Origin: Deltaproteobacteria bacterium
GTDB lineage: Bacteria > Desulfobacterota > Desulfuromonadia > Desulfuromonadales > BM103
DNA length: 5,386 nt
NCBI GenBank assembly: GCA_019313105.1
Contig: JAFDBW010000296.1
Span: 1-5,386 of the forward strand
Reading direction: 5' to 3'
Shown here: piece after piece, positions 5,352 through 5,386 of the stretch
How positions within the stretch are numbered: the stretch's first letter is position 1
Layout: every line of letters starts with the position of its first letter
Made by a program: the position numbers and the translations under genes
Notes under the pieces: model-generated
The model's input: the letters and a program-made list of their open reading frames with translations, nothing else
Told to the model about the DNA's origin: nothing
Database searches by the model: none

Positions 5352-5386
5352 ATTCAGGAAGCCCACATAGTCGTTTGAGGCAGTCT
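5259..5386 (-). CDS. family 2 glycosyltransferase, internal fragment
   Basis: Read from the right edge leftwards, this frame is open at 5384 and gives T-A-S-N-D-Y-V then GFLNSDDYYAHDNVL and AFTETGADIVYGDID. This is a very typical GT-A fold family 2 segment: the GFLNSDD block carries the metal/nucleotide-sugar-binding aspartates, followed by the helix and the YGD strand found about 25 residues later. Such enzymes move a sugar from a nucleotide donor to glycan, lipid or protein acceptors at the cytoplasmic face. Only about 42 recognisable residues are present; both ends are missing. A GTG at 5366 is inside the conserved block and is not a real start. Leftward of 5259 the frame stays open to 5049, but that part is the antisense of patatin and shows no glycosyltransferase features. 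The gene lies on the opposite strand to everything else in the window. Confidence 0.75.

Noticed and set aside
1..5386. Window length equals the phiX174 genome size (5,386 bases).
   Set aside because: None of the sequence or genes resembles phiX174; the proteins are chromosomal bacterial enzymes. The length is coincidental or a selection effect.

Overview
This 5,386-base window has about 55% GC by eye and is almost entirely coding on the + strand. It reads like a chromosomal stretch from a Gram-negative bacterium, most likely a pseudomonadote (proteobacterium). The reasons are Shine-Dalgarno-led genes with short gaps, a protein with a cleavable signal peptide, and a PLP enzyme, a LysE-type exporter, a patatin and a long-form ThyX that resemble proteobacterial relatives. 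This placement is inference, and I cannot name a genus. I found no tRNA, rRNA, CRISPR array, insertion sequence, phage gene or origin.

Left part (1-3150): five co-directional genes. They are the 3' part of a LysE/RhtB amino-acid exporter (start lies outside the window), a small membrane-anchored protein with a GTG start, a cysteine-synthase-fold PLP enzyme, a small multi-pass membrane protein, and a class I glutamine amidotransferase with an intact Cys-His-Glu triad. Gaps are 4 to 48 bases with no convincing terminator, so this may be one operon. The mix of exporter, amino-acid lyase/synthase and glutaminase suggests processing of a small nitrogen or sulfur compound, but the substrate is unknown.

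Middle (3151-3307): the only sizeable intergenic gap (157 bases). It holds a candidate -10 element, a small stem-loop that would lie at the very 5' end of the transcript, and a strong ribosome binding site.

Right part (3308-5288): thyX (flavin-dependent thymidylate synthase), then a small exported protein of unknown function, then a patatin-like phospholipase. They are separated by 2 bases and by a 1-base overlap respectively, so they are almost certainly cotranscribed.

The most notable feature is at the right edge. Patatin homology stops near 5258-5288. From there to the end, the opposite strand encodes a clear internal piece of a family 2 glycosyltransferase. The patatin frame merely runs on into the antisense of that gene before a chance stop at 5349-5351. 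This is either a real inversion or recombination junction or, more likely, a chimeric join in assembly or amplification. I saw no convincing new biological system; the best leads are this junction, the PLP enzyme with its neighbours, and the conserved-looking unknown secreted protein.
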